Under the pieces are notes generated by a model, which was not told the DNA's origin, made no database searches, and was given only the letters and a program-made list of their open reading frames with translations. Below are positions 63,431 through 64,000 of a stretch of 64,000 nucleotides of DNA, in pieces; positions within the stretch are counted from its first letter, which is position 1, and every line of letters begins with the position of its first letter. The stretch is taken from assembly GCF_008693075.1 (NCBI RefSeq), contig NZ_VXKJ01000045.1, forward strand, positions 1 to 64,000, in the 5' to 3' direction. This DNA is from Corynebacterium phocae (GTDB taxonomy: Bacteria > Actinomycetota > Actinomycetes > Mycobacteriales > Mycobacteriaceae). The position numbers and the translations under genes are program-made.

Positions 63431-64000
63431 CTACTCCCCGGACTGAGGCTTTCCGGTTTTATAACCTACGCCGCGGACAGTCAGGACAATCTTTGGATCC
63501 TCCGGGTCATGTTCAATCTTGGCGCGAAGGCGCTGCACGTGGACGTTGACCAACCGGGTATCGGAAGTATGGCGGTAGCCCCACACGGACTCCAGCAGTT
63601 CCTCACGGGAATGTACCTGACCGGGCTTGCGCGCCATCTCCAACAGCAAGTCGAATTCCAGCGGCGTCAGGGATACTTCTTCACCGCTAGTGCGGTGCAC
63701 CATGTGCTGCGGGACATCAATGACCAGATCCCCCACCTGGATGGTTTCCGAATCACCGGTTTCTTTCCGGCGCAGGCGGGCGCGAATACGGGCAACCAAT
63801 TCCTTTGGCTTAAACGGTTTGGTCATGTAGTCATCCGCGCCAGATTCCAAGCCCAGGACCACGTCCACGGTATCCGTCTTGGCAGTGAGCATCACAATGG
63901 GCACGGAAGACGTGCGGCGGATGGCACGGCAAATATCAACGCCATTCATCCCCGGAAGCATGAGGTCCAACAAGACCAGGTCCGGCCGGTTTTGTTCGAA
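63431..64000 (-). CDS. mtrA: Response regulator MtrA (5' end cut by window edge)
   Basis: OmpR-type response regulator; the N-terminus lies beyond base 64000. Visible: the phosphoacceptor region VLLDLMLPGMNG, receiver motifs PIVMLTAKT and GADDYMTKPFKPKELVARIRA (Lys), then the winged-helix DNA-binding domain LTPLEFDLLLEMARKPGQVHSREELLESVWGYRH, DTRLVNVHVQRLRAKIE. The TAG stop is followed in the same frame by mtrB. The first in-window frame extends to the window end without interruption. Confidence 0.95.
   Translation of the reverse strand, partial: FEQNRPDLVLLDLMLPGMNGVDICRAIRRTSSVPIVMLTAKTDTVDVVLGLESGADDYMTKPFKPKELVARIRARLRRKETGDSETIQVGDLVIDVPQHMVHRTSGEEVSLTPLEFDLLLEMARKPGQVHSREELLESVWGYRHTSDTRLVNVHVQRLRAKIEHDPEDPKIVLTVRGVGYKTGKPQSGE

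Overview
The window is a chromosomal segment of a high-GC Gram-positive actinobacterium, almost certainly a Corynebacterium. The evidence is gene order and content: mtrA-mtrB-lpqB-comF-hpf-secA, aroA-rsgA, whcE(whiB1)/rshA/sigH, adnA-adnB, uvrD2, UPF0182, ftsE-ftsX-smpB-ssrA with prfB-hisN, a DtxR-type iron box, a GlxR-like site, and a tmRNA tag of the corynebacterial type. From about 23.8 kb rightward the order closely follows the Mycobacterium tuberculosis Rv3193c-Rv3246c block, so most of this part is conserved core.

Layout. 0-4.2 kb: minus-strand iron-siderophore ABC importer (binding lipoprotein, two permeases, ATPase) behind an iron box. 4.3-7 kb: tmRNA, smpB, ftsX, ftsE. 7-11.5 kb: AbgT-family transporter, release factor 2, two IMPase-family phosphatases (the second is probably hisN). 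11.6-18 kb: secreted S1 protease, Tat-exported PhoD-like phosphatase, divergent surface metallophosphoesterase with a PHO-box-like promoter, YtcJ-like amidohydrolase. 18.0-21.3 kb: accessory operon with two nearly duplicated DUF3558-type lipoproteins, an alpha-helical protein of unknown function, and a glycine-rich repeat protein in a shifted frame. 21.6-23.7 kb: SDR-DUF2867 protein, small membrane protein, initiator tRNA. 23.8-36.7 kb: UPF0182, PPA1309-type protein, lipoprotein, PDZ/Lon-like protease, DUF2342, YgjP-type metallopeptidase, orphan cyclodehydratase-like protein, uvrD2, an HNH endonuclease gene, RCK K+ channel. 36.7-48 kb: adnB, adnA, TIGR02569, DUF3152, DUF3107, rhlE-like helicase, propeller-like protein, membrane protein. 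48-51 kb: a 509-bp leader with whcE, the 24-codon bL37 gene, rshA, sigH, ybaK, SRAP. 51-55.9 kb: aroA, rsgA and small conserved genes. 55.9-64 kb: secA, hpf, comF, lpqB, mtrB and a truncated mtrA.

How it fits together: housekeeping functions dominate. These are ribosome rescue and hibernation (ssrA/smpB, hpf), cell division (FtsEX, MtrAB), secretion (SecA), double-strand-break processing (AdnAB, UvrD2) and redox stress control (SigH/RshA/WhcE), with nutrient acquisition modules for iron and phosphate. The accessory signal worth most attention is the 18.0-21.3 kb lipoprotein/helical/Gly-rich operon. Also notable are mtrB, which has no canonical start codon before its conserved N-terminus and shares a frame with mtrA, AdnA with a degenerate Walker A motif, and overlapping leaderless promoters between aroA and the SRAP gene. 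No insertion sequence, prophage, integrase or CRISPR array was seen. Function calls come from motif recognition and remembered synteny; no database search was run.
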